Shown: positions 36,241 through 48,326 of the stretch, in pieces
How positions within the stretch are numbered: the first letter of the stretch is position 1
Layout of the letters: every line of letters starts with the position of its first letter
From: Spirometra erinaceieuropaei
Taxonomy: Eukaryota > Platyhelminthes > Cestoda > Diphyllobothriidea > Diphyllobothriidae
DNA length: 64,000 bases
Assembly (NCBI GenBank): GCA_902702965.1
Contig: CACRXP010000142.1
Coordinates: 407,498 to 471,497, forward strand
Reading direction: 5' to 3'
Position numbers and translations under genes: made by a program
Notes under the pieces: model-generated
Seen by the model: only the letters and a program-made list of their open reading frames with translations
What the model was told of the DNA's origin: nothing
Database searches by the model: none

Positions 36241-37394
36241 TGGGTCAGGTCAATCTCCACATCGTCTGCGCGTACCAAGGTCTACACATTTTAGACCGTC
36301 AGTGGGAAGACGATGTAAAGACGCAATCCATGTGAAAAAATAAAACGTCCGTTTACTGCTGATCCTACTGAAAGCGCTGAGCATTTTCTAGGTGTATAAG
36401 GAGCCGAAATAATGGTATTTTTGGCCGAAATATTTCCTTGGAACCTACACCAGAGATGTTTGTGTAATTATCCTGCTGGAGGCTTTGTTTACCCAATCTC
36501 CTCATTCTTCTTCATGGACCTAAAGCTACTTTTATGCACAAACCCAATCTATTCGGTCTGGTAAGGGAAAGTTGGCACTTCATCCCAGGACCGGTGGCGT
36601 GCTTCAGAACACCAATTCGGTTTTTACTGCGTTGGAAGAGTCTCCTTCCCTGAAACCTTGGAATATACTTCCTTCCTCAAGACAAACACTGCCATACGAT
36701 ATTAACCAGCGTTCGGACACTAACATAAGTTGACAAAAATAAAGCAGACGGTGACAGACCTTTCGCATTGATTATCGACCAGCAGTTTGCCTTTCCCACC
36801 ATGAAGAACTCACAAGTGTAATGGGGAATCTGACGCCAAACGTGTGCGCTAACCCCATCAGTGTCTAAATGTCTGCCGCAAAACACTTTTATGCCAATTA
36901 TCCATGTACTTTGGAGGTTTGCACTGCTGGCAGGAGGGAAAGGCAACATCCATGAGGTGAACTCTGACCCTTCGTAAGAAAAATGAGGTAGACATGGCAT
37001 GCTCGTCTTCCTTTGGAGCGTAGAGGCCCGAACCTCCGAGGGGTGGGGTCTTCTTGTTAACCCGGCCAACTAGTTCGGCGACCAACGGCAGACCGTGAAA
37101 CAGTATTCAACAAAAGGCGGCCGTGAAATAAACAGGTTCGTAGGTCCGGGAAACGATCAGTCGTTGTCCTGCAAACGATAATGCCTTCAAGCCGTGGTTA
37201 GATTATGGGGTTAGATGTGTTCATGTAGCCGAACCTGAAGTAAACAAATCCCAGCCACCTCTAACACAGGACCGGTGGTAATAGGGGTTTTTACAAGTGG
37301 AGCCGGGAACGCACAGGTGACGAGGTCAAGTAATTGTATGTAAAAGAAAGACTATTGGGAATACGCGGTTTTACTCTGAGTGGTTGAGAGATAG

Positions 37395-37530
37395 TTGCTC
37401 TAACCCCTAACTCTAACACCCAACCCTAGTTCCTAACCCCTAAAGGTAACCCTAACCCCCCAACACTAGGCCCTAACCCCTAACTCTAACTCCAACCCTA
37501 ACCCTTAACCACAGCCCTAAACTCTAACCC
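37395..37530. repeat. Interstitial telomere-like array
   Basis: About 135 bases of degenerate CTAACCC/CTAACT units (ctaacccctaactctaac, accctaaccccccaacac). No flanking TIRs like those at 28.4 and 29.6 kb were recognised here. Confidence 0.75.
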
Positions 37531-38206
37531 CGGAACATCCGACGCGAACGTTAAGAGACGGCAGGCCGAAGGTCGGGACGGACCACAGGCATTTAGTCGA
37601 AAAAGGTAGACACGGTAACAAAGAAGCAAGGCCACCAACAGAAGACACGCTGCAACGCACAGCAACACCATACCAACGTAATCACACCAATTCAAAATAA
37701 TTAAGTAGTCAGCAGGATTGCGTCCATCAGGTGCGGCTACATAACCACATCTTACCGATTATCGGTTACCGGGGAAGGTGTAAAGGCATGGAAAATTGTG
37801 CCAACTACTCAATAAGGCATCATATGGTGCAGTTATCCAACTCAATCCTATTTTGTGGGTGGGATGACGCAGCCATTTATCTTCGAATCTCAATGCAGCA
37901 GAAAACTATTCGTGAAACAAACCGCTGGGCACAAATTAACCAGAGTTCAGAACGAATGGCTGTTAAAACCATTTTCCATGCCCTCACCGTCATCAGATGC
38001 GTAGGTCGCCTGAGAATCACAGCAACTCGATATAGATCTCCGTCTGATATACTAATGGCGTATAATTTTCAAACGGGCGTATGTCGTGATACTTGGAAAA
38101 AAAGTATGAGACGTCCCGTGTTTCATAAACAGTTATTGCGCCGTAAACTAACAATCGCATTTCTCAGGCAGAGGAAACTTCGAGAAAATAAAACCAGTAA
38201 ATTTAC

Positions 38207-38680
38207 CTTGGCTGCTCGCTTCCGTCGACTTCAGTAATGAGGGTGGTATACGCATGCTTCTGATTTCCGGTAACTTTCGCGGTTGGGATTTCGAGGTGGT
38301 CGCCTTGAAGGAGGCGTCGGACTGCGACTGAATCGTACTCTTATTAGTCAACTCATGTTTGGCCCCTCTTGTATCCAAAAGGCCTAGTGGTCGGCTGTAG
38401 TTTACAGTTGCCGAGGTGGTCATTCGTTTGTCTGGAACGTGAAAGCTACGTTTAACGTCCGCTGTGAAGGATGTTGTGAGAAGGTGCCTTTTGTTCTGAT
38501 CGTTGCGGGCTTTGACGAGCTGGCTTGTGGTTAAGCAAACCTCTCGACGGCAGCTGCTTCCAAAGCCGTAGGGACAGTATCTTGGATCGGAGGGGTCAAG
38601 TTCAGAAGCAAAGCCGCGTGGGAGATAGGAAGATGCAACTCTGCCATTCACTGGACGTATCCGTAGGGACTTCGACAGCC
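38207..38680 (-). CDS. Candidate MAP7-family gene, Ser/Thr/Lys-rich linker exon
   Basis: Open frame of about 157 codons between an acceptor (acaaattcag) at 38681 and a donor CAAG^gtaaat at 38207. It is phase 1 in and phase 1 out. The protein is basic and low in hydrophobics, e.g. PRGFASELDPSDPRYCPYG, then VPDKRMTTSATVNYSRPLG, ending STEASSQ. Such disordered Ser/Thr/Arg linkers separate the two helices in MAP7 proteins, but no domain is identifiable. The outgoing phase fits the 53-base exon at 33246. The incoming phase does not match the phase-0 end of the 43531 exon, so either another exon of length 1 mod 3 lies between 38.7 and 43.5 kb or a different acceptor is used (a weak tcgaag site would give phase 0). 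Confidence 0.5.
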
Positions 38681-39879
38681 CTGAATTTGTGACTACAGAA
38701 GTCCCACGTCCGATCGTGGGTACTGTTCGGTCCTGAATTTACAACGAAAACAGCCTGCTGAAAGCGTTAGCCGTGCTGCGCTCGGACCAGCCGTGAACAG
38801 ACGTGCAGCTTAAAAAATCAATGAAAATGTTTGATTCAGCCAATCAGCATACCCGATATGCCAGACAGCTCTCTGAGTTGGACGGAAAAAAATCGATTTT
38901 ATAGTGCAACTCATATACCGCAGATGGAGGGGACTGTAGACTTATTGGCTGCGCAATTGTGAACCAAATTTTTAGAAAGTATCAGAATATATCAAAATAG
39001 TTAAAAGGGATGGTGACTGCATATGATAAATTTTTCCTTGAGCGCCTGCGAAAACTCGTAAACTGCAAGTTCGGATGCACAAATCCCAATTGGTAGCGGA
39101 GGGAAATATGCTGTAACGAAGAAAAATCATAGCAACGTGCACTCCGTTCTGTGTTTATAGCCCTGAAGACTCGCCCCTTGAATTCATGTAGTGTGGCTTC
39201 ACACATAAGAGACATCGACCTGTACTCCGTTACCATAGAAGTTTACTGGCATGACGAGAATTTGTCGAAAACAAGCGTAAATTCGTTAACAGGTCTTCTG
39301 AAAAATATGGCATTGGCCAAAGACCCCGTTCTCAGTCGAAGGTGCGCTGGAAAGTACGCACATAGGCAACACTAAAAAACAAAATCTTCTCTATGGGGAA
39401 GGCACAGACAGTGTTATCTTAAATTTTAGTACTTGCGGATGCCTCAGAGTGGATCGAGGGTGGTTGGACATGGAACTCCACATTTTGCGCAGTTCCATCA
39501 GATATCGATTCACAGATGGCCACCCGCTATGAAAGGGACGCAGAAAAGAGGTTACCTGCTCGTTAGTCTTGCCCCGTGAGGTACCTGGATAGTAAGATGG
39601 CCTTTAAAAAAGGCTAGGTACGCAAAGTGGAGGAATTCGGTCCTGTCGAATAAGCAGTGTAGTATACGAAGGCAATAACTTCAGACTTGCCCGGCCACAA
39701 ATTTTTAAAGTCACCTGCCTATAAATAGGTTTCAAAAGATGAAGGTGTTATGACATTGCCCACCAACAAATAAGATTTTAGTCATGAAACCCTTAACTGT
39801 CATATCGGAGGAGTGAATGGAGGTGTTCACTCCTTCACTCCAGGTACTAAAGGGAAGCATTCCTGCAGTAAGTTGCTAC

Positions 39880-39957
39880 ACGTAGCTCAAGTGGTTAGAG
39901 CGTTGGCTGTACTAAAGCCTTCCACTTACTGCGTGGGTTCGAATCCCAACGAGGCAC
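39880..39957 (+). other. tRNA-like sequence (pseudogene or SINE head)
   Basis: tagctcaagtggttagagc is an A-box/D-arm and gggttcgaatccc a B-box/T-arm. An anticodon stem ggct/agcc has a seven-base loop gtactaa. The 5' and 3' acceptor strands (ctacacg and cgaggca) do not pair, so a functional tRNA is unlikely. Confidence 0.5.
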
Positions 39958-40702
39958 CCAGTTTTTCACAGTTGGGCCAATATGAATTATTCAAAATGTG
40001 CCAAATATCTATGAATTCACTAGTACCTCGCCATTTAGTATTCGCCGTCGAGGACTTATCTAGATCCAATGCCTCCTTGACGTGTACAAGCTCCGAATGG
40101 GCAGCTATTATAGTCTGGCCGGCATCGGCCTTACAAGTGGTTACCTGGTTCATGACCTCAACCAACCCTCTGGAATTTACTTGCTTCAGAAGACCCAGGA
40201 GATCGGTGTGCGGGTATCCCTCGTACTCATCTACGCCGTGGTATTTCTTAAGTCACCCTCGAACAGATGCAAGGCGCGTGGATAATGGAGGAGATCAAAT
40301 CATCGTCCTGCACCAAACAGCCTCACCGCTGGTGAGTTCTGAATGAGAGAAAGACTTTGGCAAGGAGGAAAAATATACTCGAATCGTAGGGGGAGTAAAA
40401 ATAATGCCATCCTGTCTGAGGATAAGGGTCACTCCAACTCTGTAATGAGGAAATATGGCCACCAACCAACAGAGTGGAGGAACTTGTGGAGAACCAGCAA
40501 TTGGTCTGCAGGATAGGCAACAGTTTTTCAAAGTGCAGAATAGAATGCAAAATTTGCTCTTCGACATAAGCGATACAGGGTTCTTTATCGGTCCGCCGAT
40601 GTGGATGATGTCCCTTCATAGTTCACAGTTTTTCGATTTTTCAGCTTCCCCAAGTCTTGAGTAAATTTTCAGACTGTTATTTTCAAAATTTGAGTACTAC
40701 TA

Positions 40703-40915
40703 CTTATAATGGTATGGGACGCTCGTCGATCGTTCTTACGGAACTCACTCGTTCCGTTATGCCTTACGGGCTCTCTTTCGAGCCCAACCAGCAGCCCCAC
40801 AGCGGCGCATGATATAAGCAAAATGTTATCACCGACAAAGACATGAGAGCCTGGAATGGCCATTTCTAGCTTATTAGCCGTCATCAGCCAGTCGTACCCA
40901 GTCCTAACCTCAGGT
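40703..40915 (-). mobile_element. tRNA-derived SINE body, inverted partner
   Basis: gatcgttcttacggaactca through ggcttattagccgtcatcag type sequence; a complete minus-strand body that abuts a plus-strand body at about 40915. Confidence 0.7.
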
Positions 40916-41303
40916 TGGGTATGACTGCCTGACCACGACTAATAAGCCAGACATGGCCATTCCAGTCTCCCTTGTCTTTGTCGGTAATACTATTCTGCCT
41001 ATATATCATGCGCCGCTGTGCGGCTGCTGGTTGGGTTCGAAAGAGAGCCCGTAAGGCATAACGGAACGAGTGAGTTTCGTAAGAACGATCTGTGAGCGTC
41101 CCCTATCATTGTATATTCTCGATCGAAACCGACAGGGTAACGGGCTCGTGGCCCAGTGGTTAGAGGCGTGGACTTCTAACTAACAGGTCGCGAGTTCGAG
41201 CCTCGGGTGTTCCAAAACTTCGGGGTTGGGTATGACTGGCTGACGACGGCTAATAAACCAGAAATGGCCATTCCAGTCTCCCTTGTCCTTGTCGATAATA
41301 ACA
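40916..41303 (+). mobile_element. tRNA-derived SINE, body-head-body
   Basis: Best preserved copy. A body runs to about 41115, the head is at 41146-41218 (gggctcgtggcccagtgg ... ggtcgcgagttcgagcctcg), and a truncated second body ends in a (TAC)n array. Confidence 0.8.
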
Positions 41304-41304
41304 T

Positions 41305-41373
41305 ACTACTCTTACTACTACTACTACTACTACTAATACTACTACTACTATTACTACTACTACTACTTCTGTT
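41305..41373. repeat. (TAC)n microsatellite at a SINE 3' end
   Basis: Mostly tac/act triplets with a few aat and att interruptions. It starts where the SINE body normally reads aatactatt, so it probably grew from that seed. Any Ser-run or Leu-run frame over it is an artefact. Confidence 0.85.
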
Positions 41374-42213
41374 AACAATCCAATCAGTTGAAAATATCCC
41401 CAAGACGGGCAGCCGTATACGTATGTGCAGATTACAAAATGAAGTTCTTATTGTTTTTCGTGTCATTCTGCCATCAAGTTATGTCGTTATCATGTAAATC
41501 AGAAGCGCTAGAGGGTTTGAAAAGTAAAAAGTATGCCCGACCTTACGGAAATCGAACTTTCTTCCTCTGACAAATTTATTCTCTAAGTGGAAAGCCCAAA
41601 ATAATTTGGGAACATGACTAAATCTACGACGACCTTTGCAAAAAGGAGTAAATTATGTGGTTTTCTAAGTAAGCTCGCATTCTTCGGGTCTAAATACCGG
41701 TCCGTTTGAAAAAAACCGTATCGCATAAAGGAAAGCAGTTATAATTAACAATGGTCCATTGTTCTACTTCCTCACGAGTCCTCAAAGATATGGTTATATT
41801 GTATGAGAATCCCTTTTAGATTAGTCTAAGGACGCTTAGATACTTATATTGCCCATTATCCTGCAAAGAGTCGGGGAAGTTAACCTACTCCAAGTTTACT
41901 GTATTGCGTCATTTCTTGTTTTGCTATTGATTAACGTCGAAATGTACTTTTCTTTCCACCAGCAAGACTAGAGTGAGAGGTGGAAAACCAAAATGCTGAA
42001 TCATGTCCGTTCATAAGGCTGTTGGTTTCAGCTGGCATGGGCCTATAATTACGCGCGAAATCAGATGACCTTGATTGTACGCGTGAGCACACGCGCGAAA
42101 TCGAACATTCCTCTGGTCTGCGTGTCCACAGCGTTTGTGGAGAATAACAGGAAAATCCTACTAAGACGGTACATAACGTTAACTGGCGGCGGAGTTGCGA
42201 ATCCAAGCCCATA

Positions 42214-43468
42214 CAGTCAGCGACCGATCGCATAAAATGTTCACCCAAAGTCTGAAATGCGTTTTTGATTAGGAAGAATTACTTAAGTGGAATTGTAATG
42301 ATGACTATCCTGAGGCATAAGTTCGGAGGAGGTTGAGTTTTATGCGCACTTACTTTCCGCCAACGGCAAAAGGCGCACTCGGCAAAAACGCCACCTAAGT
42401 AGCATGAATTTTCTATATGGCTTTTCGATGGCCTTATAAATTCCAAAACATTTTGCAAAAAACATGCGCAAAAACATTATTTTGTGTATTCAGCTGATCG
42501 AAAATCACGTCTTCTAAAAATTTAACATTCAAAGAAAGGGTATCTTTCAGTCTTAAAAAGTTCACAATTATGAGATTTTTTAAAGACCGTACAATGTCCA
42601 TTCAAATAGCATCGTATCTGTCTGTTTAACAATGTTCCTCATTACGCATGCAACAGATTCCACATTCATTGAAACATTTATGAGGCCTATATGGTAATTT
42701 TGTTAATGACATGAGGGGGCATGCGTTTTTCTTTACACGGAAGGCATGCAGCTTGAAGACCAAAAACCTTTAAACAAAAAGGTAACGGCAGATCGAGTTC
42801 AAAAATAGCCGAATATTAGTAAGAACCTTTTTTAAAACCAAAGGATACCTTTCCTTTGAGTCCAAAAATGGAAGAAGACATGACTTGGTACCAAGTGACT
42901 AGAAGAAATAATGTTTTTATGGAGGTTTTCTAATAAATATATTCAAATTTACAGGAGCATCGAAAATTCATAAAAAAATGCATACTACTGAAGTAGTCAT
43001 TTTTTGAAAGACAGTTTGGCGAGCATACGCAAGCTTCCGATAAATTCTCTTCAGACCTGTACATTTATATGGCTATCGAAATGATTAATAAGAAACTGCG
43101 GACAAGCAGAAGTTATTCTGTAGCTGGGGTTTGGGAATGGGTGAGTGAGGTGAAAAACAAAATTACTGTCAGTGTCAGGGGGGAAACGGGGATGGTGGGC
43201 GTTGGGACCGGTAATTATAGGCAGGCGGTTGGCGTGGTGGCTTTGGCCCATGGTAACTGTGGGGCCTGTAGTAATTTTTGCCAAATGAGTTTTTTGCCAG
43301 GCGGCCAAAAGGAGGTGCATTCGAAAGCCAGCACCCGGATGTGTCTGAGATATTACGAGATTGCACAGCAAGATAATCAACCTCACAGCTCCACCTAAGT
43401 AATCTTTCCTAATCGGAAACGCATTTCAGGATCTGGCACTACCTTTCATGGGATCAGTCCCCGGGCTG
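42214..43468 (-). mobile_element. Palindromic MITE, family B, carrying an insertion
   Basis: Ends CAGTCAGCGACCGATCGCAT and GGATCAGTCCCCGGGCTG, with TA flanks. At 1255 bases it is about 265 longer than its siblings. The extra sequence lies near 43020-43300 and is G-rich on the plus strand, unrelated to the MITE. It ends 57 bases before the donor of the 43531 exon. Confidence 0.7.
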
Positions 43469-43530
43469 TATATATATGTGAACCGTTCATGCGGGCGGGC
43501 CCGCGCTAACGCTCCCCAGAAAGGACTCAC

Positions 43531-43820
43531 CTGCCGAGCTGTCTGAAGGGCCTTTCGACGCTCGTCCGCGTTGCGTCGACGTTCTTCCTCGCGTTTCCTC
43601 AACTCCTGACTTCGGGCCTCACGAAGTTGGCGGGCCCTTTCACGCGCTGCCTCAGCGGCGGCCTCCGCAGCTGCCAGATTGGCCAATCGTTCGCGGCTCC
43701 GCTCTGCCGCCAGCGCCTCTGCCCGGTGCCTTTTTTCGGCAATGCTGCGAGAAGAGCGTGCGCCAGTCTCCACCGCGGAGGCCTTCGTGTCGCCATCGCT
43801 GGAGGACTGCTTGGCCGAAG
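43531..43820 (-). CDS. Candidate MAP7-family gene, charged coiled-coil exon
   Basis: Begins after a tgcag acceptor (ASAKQSSSDG...) and ends CGGCAG^gtgagt, a strong donor, in phase 0. About 70 residues form one uninterrupted Arg/Glu/Ala helix: KRHRAEALAAERSRERLANL is followed by alanine-rich heptads and then KREEERRRNADERRKALQTA. In MAP7/ensconsin proteins an N-terminal helix of this composition binds the microtubule lattice, so the inferred role is a cytoskeletal microtubule-associated segment. An alternative upstream acceptor (CCGCAG, exon end 43845) also keeps the frame open. A family-B MITE ends only about 57 bases beyond the donor hexamer. Charged helices are compositionally convergent, so the family call rests on the combination of exons. 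Confidence 0.65.
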
Positions 43821-44005
43821 CTGCAATCGCATGAAGGTTAACAAACTGCGGTTCAGCAGATGGTGACACATAAATTTATTAGTGAGACTTTTTTGACGCT
43901 TAAGCAGGACATCAAAACAGAAGCCGCCTGCACTAGAGATGGCTTTGAACCAACTTCCATTGAAATTAGAGTTAGATTTAAGGTTCGAGCCAGGGTTAAG
44001 GAGTA

Positions 44006-44098
44006 CAGTTGGTGTGATAACTCATGAATTGCCAACCGTAATACCGAAATACTTTTTCGTTTCGTTTCGTTGCATAACTAATCATCATGCAGTGCACA
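44006..44098 (+). mobile_element. Family A MITE fragment, left terminus only
   Basis: CAGTTGGTGTGATAACTCAT, then aaccgtaataccgaaat and tcatcatgcag, after TA. The rest of the element is gone. Confidence 0.55.
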
Positions 44099-44564
44099 GC
44101 AAATAACACACGTGGGGAAATATTGTGGTACGCCTAAGCGCAGGCCTCATACCACGCTAACTAATACGACCAATCAAAATCAGGTGGTCAACTGGCTCTG
44201 GTGCATGGGGAGAGGAAAAGAGTAAAGTCGTTTCTGGGGGCTCAAGGCCCACGAGACGGGCCTGCAGTCCTCACTGTAAAAAAAGCTGACGCGCTCAAAT
44301 CTGCCACGATGCCGTGATTTGGCAGCCTGACATCTGACTCAGCAACTCGGTCCTCCGTCTGGGTGTGGCCCTCTGGGGCATTTCCCATCAGGCGAGATCC
44401 GTGTTATCGCCTCTTTTGAATTACCTAGCTGTTGCCAGGCCCGCCTTTGGTCGTCCCGAGTCTCTCTTGCCATTTGGCTCACAGAGACAGAGATTACAGA
44501 AGATGCTGCGCAAGTCGGATATCGCTATAAACTTTTTTACGCGCAATTCACTATCCTGCGTCTA

Positions 44565-45550
44565 CATTGCAAGACCGATCTCATGAAATATTGGTCAAAA
44601 TTCTGAAATGCGTTTCCGATTAGGAAGGATTACTTAGGTGGGGTTATTATACTGATTGTCATACAACATAGCCCTATAACATTCCGGACTCGCCAGCATG
44701 TTGGTTTTTGAATGCGTTTCTTTTTTACCTGCACAAACCACACCCGGTAGAAGAATGACTACTTAAGTAGCATGCATTTTTCCTATTGATTTTCGGTGGT
44801 TTTGTAAATCCAAATATATTTTATAGAGAACATGCACAAAAATATGCTTTTTTGCTCAGTTGGTAGGAAATCACACTGTCTTGATATTTTATGCCCGAAG
44901 GAAGTGTATATTTAGGTTTTAAAAGCGTTTCTAATTATGATACTTTCAAGACCGTGTGATGTCCATGCATACAAGACCGCACATGTCCGTTTACTAATGC
45001 TCCTCATGAAATGTACAACACGGTCCGGAACCATCGCGAAATTTCATGAACTCTATGTGGTATATTCTTAAAGGCATATGGTAGTATGTGATTTTCCTTA
45101 CGTTGAAAACATGCACCTTGTAGACTGAAATTGTTAAACGCTGATGCAATGACAGATCAGACTGAAAATTATTCAAGAATTGGGAAACTTCTTTAAAACT
45201 TAAATGTACACTTTTTTCGAGCATAAAATATAAAGACAGTGTGAGTTCCTACTAAATGAGCAAAAAGCATATTTTGTGCATTATCTCTATAAAATCTATT
45301 TGAATATACAAGACCATCGAAAATCAATAAGAAAATTGCATGGTACTTAAGTAGTCGTTCTTTACCGAGTGTGGTTTCTGCGGGAGGTCAAAAAGAAGTG
45401 CATTCAAAAGCCGACATCCTGGCGAGTCCGAAATGTTGTAGGGTTATGCTGCATGATAATCACTGTAACAACCCCACTTAAGTAATCTTTCCTAATCGGA
45501 AACGCATTCAAGAATTTTGGCCAACATTTCAAGAGATCGGTCACTCACTG
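44565..45550 (-). mobile_element. Palindromic MITE, family B, full length
   Basis: 986 bases; TA duplications on both sides. Left end CATTGCAAGACCGATCTCAT, right end GATCGGTCACTCACTG. The loop is inverted relative to the 11466 copy. Confidence 0.8.
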
Positions 45551-48326
45551 TAATTCGCTGTGGGGCAGACGTTGGACAGCAGCCTTCATGATTGTCGAAC
45601 TGTCATAAAGGAAAAACAGGCTGCATCCAATGCAAATGGACTGGCAGTGGGACTTTGTGAACGACTGCCGAAACTTTTCACTGTCCATGGCCGATAACGA
45701 AGTGAAATGACATCCTGCACGAACAACCGCCCTACCGGTACGTCGGCAGGATAACCCAATGAACTGGTCCGCGCTGGTTTAGGGTTGGGGCCCATTATCT
45801 GCTGCGCACTTTCATTAGTCAGGGATGGGGGTGTATGCACTTTGTGAAGTCTCGTTAATTCAGGAGAAGGAACAAACACGTATGCGAGGCGAGCATAAGA
45901 TGGAGAGCAATGCCCTGTCAACCGATACGCTAGTAGTTACTAAATGCGGTAGGTTGTGTGCATTAAAGTCCCAGGCCGAAAAGATCTGTTCAGTCTATGT
46001 GAGTCTTCAGTCCTCTTAACTGAATGGTGTGATAGAGCTTGCAAGAGCTGGTTGAATACGTATCACTCAGTACCTATTCCGTATCCCAACCCAATCCTAG
46101 TCTTAACCCCCTTCTTGGAATTTAGCGAAAGGCCACCTGCCAAAATCATTCGTTGGCGATAGCTATCTCCCTCACAAATCACTGCTACATCCGGGTCTCA
46201 GTGGCGACGTCATAAAAGGATCGTGATCGACTACGGTACCTGTGGCAAAATACCGTTCCTAAATAAGACTGCTCACTTCAAGGGCGCTGATTGGTTCTCG
46301 TGGATTATTGCACAACCTAGTCTACGAAACTGGACAGTAGGCTTTTGAGTCAAAAAGACAGAAGTCAGAACTAGTGCGGTAACTGTCCATTCCTGTCTCC
46401 CACGCAAATGGGACCACGAGCCTATTGTGATCGCTTCCTTTTCGTCAATAACCAAGTGTTTTGGTCTACTGTTAACGTTCTACATGCATTGAAACGGTAG
46501 AATGTCTTTCTTTTTTCCTCTAACTCTGCTGCGTCGCAAACTTGAAGGGATTTTAGGTACAGGAAGCGCGTTTTCATTAGCCAAGTCCTTCTGTCAATGT
46601 TTGAGAGGAATAATGAAAGTGGGGCTTTTAAATAACAGGCAAGCTTAAACATTTTCAGACTTTTTGGAAGAATTGAATTTATTTCAAGCACATCAGAAGG
46701 ACCCTTTTTAATCACTACATAAAATTTTAAAATGACTAGAAAGAGTTTCCAGCAAGACGGTTAGCATTTCTTATTCTTATTTGACAGCGTTAGGCGCCAT
46801 TTGGAAATATCGGAAATTCAAAAAAACAGTAAAGCCTTAAAAAAATTAACTCACGTACTTACTCTAAATATTTACCCAAGACAAAAAGGACAGTAAAAAT
46901 AATCGAATCGTTTTTTTTCAGAAATGGCAAGTTTTCCGTGAAATCTCAGTGCTCAATGATAGTTTTAATTTTATTTGCAGAGCTGACAACTGCATCAGTT
47001 TTGGCGACCCAAGAGAGTTGCGTCAGTTACGTTTTGTGAAAAACGCGAGTTGGCTCCAGTAGGGAAGTGAACACTTGACTACCAAACCACTGGCGCGCTA
47101 GAGGCAGTCGATAAAAGGCAACGAGAAGATTAGAAACCTAATTACGTCTACGGGTGGCTATGCTTTTTGGTCGCAAGCCTTTGTAGGACTGGTTTTAAAC
47201 AACCTACTTTGTCTCCTACCGACATTAGAATCGTCGATAAGTCTTTAGCTCCAATTTTCGTTCGCATTTTGCTCCGCACATAAGCTGAATTTTCTAATGG
47301 TCACGTATGTCGGGGAGTATACTTTGACAAATACCGTTGATTGGTGAGTTCTGGGCTGCGCGCTGCAACCTTGTCACAAACGTCTCATAGGTAGAAAGGA
47401 AGAATGTTATTTACATGCGTCAACGACCTTAAAATTATCGCTGTAACTACTTGGAATTTAAAAAGAAGGAGACTTTTAATGATCGATCTTTTTAACTTGC
47501 CTATTTCCGCCAAATAAACTTACTTCCGACGTGTTAGTAAATAGTGTTAAAATGACAAAACCCCCGGCATCTCACTTTTGTCGCATCAGAGAAAGTCAAG
47601 TTCTCCCCTGAAAACCAGTAATGCATCGTTTTACTAGGCCAAGCGAGAGATTAGCAAAGTCACTTAACTTTCTAATTTGATGCTGAGGTCTTCGTCTATA
47701 CTAAAATCACAGCTTGTAACCTCGAGCATTTCTCTCCTGGAAGCAGACCTCTCTTGTCTTTTTCTGAAGCAGTCACTGAAATGAGGGCTTTATGAGAAAT
47801 TCAGTCTATCTTAGTCCAATGATGAGTGTCATAGGGGCTGAGGATGGTTTCACAAATTTAGGCCTAACAGACAAATGATCATCAATTTGTGTGTCTGAGT
47901 GAAATAAAGTATTTATCAGTTTGTAAAATTAAAGTGTTGATTGTAAGCCAAAGTCTGGCTATAAAAGGAGCTTCTGTCGAACCGCCTGCAGCAGCTACAC
48001 TCTTTGAGAAATGACTACTCAAGTAGTATGAAAATCTCCTTTTCATTTTAAAAAAACAATTTAACTTCAGGCATAGTTTGTTGAGACCATACACAAAAGC
48101 ATTAATTTTTGCACTCATTTTCTAGAAAATTACCTCATTTAAATTTTATGCTTAAATAAAAAGTGTTTTGTGATTTTGACAAAATTTTCGATGATGCGTA
48201 TTTTTAGACCATGAAATATCCAATAGGATTGGCACGTTTATTAGTGGTGTTTGACAACACGGCCCTTTATGACAACTTCTTCTCGACGTTTAAAAAGTAC
48301 GATTTTACTTACAAGGAAAGCATATA
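45551..48326. other. No gene recognised (intron)
   Basis: Largest intron of the candidate gene. The sequence is AT-rich, with a short caacccaatcctagtctta telomere-like trace near 46085 and a decayed MITE fragment at 47990-48245. Nothing exon-like was identified. Confidence 0.5.
47990..48245. mobile_element. Decayed MITE arm and loop fragment
   Basis: gactactcaagtagtatg, a ttgagaccatacacaaaagc stretch and aaaattacctcatttaaat are degraded versions of the inner left arm; it ends in loop-like sequence (gaccatgaaatatccaat). No terminus is present. Confidence 0.4.

Noticed and set aside
36677..37069. 130-codon minus-strand frame as an exon
   Set aside because: No splice borders fit the gene's phases, and its flank (ccaactagttcggcgacca) resembles repeat sequence near 33.0 kb.
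37731..38237. 168-codon open frame on the plus strand
   Set aside because: No recognisable domain, composition like surrounding non-coding sequence, and it overlaps the antisense exon at 38207 only at its end. Possible but unsupported.
39880..39957. Functional tRNA gene
   Set aside because: Acceptor strands do not pair and the T-stem has a mismatch. Kept only as a tRNA-like sequence.
41176..41497. Poly-Ser and poly-Leu frames
   Set aside because: Translation of the (TAC)n microsatellite and SINE.
43051..43398. Frames on both strands within the MITE insertion
   Set aside because: Opposite-strand frames of equal length in a G-rich insert; no domain recognised.
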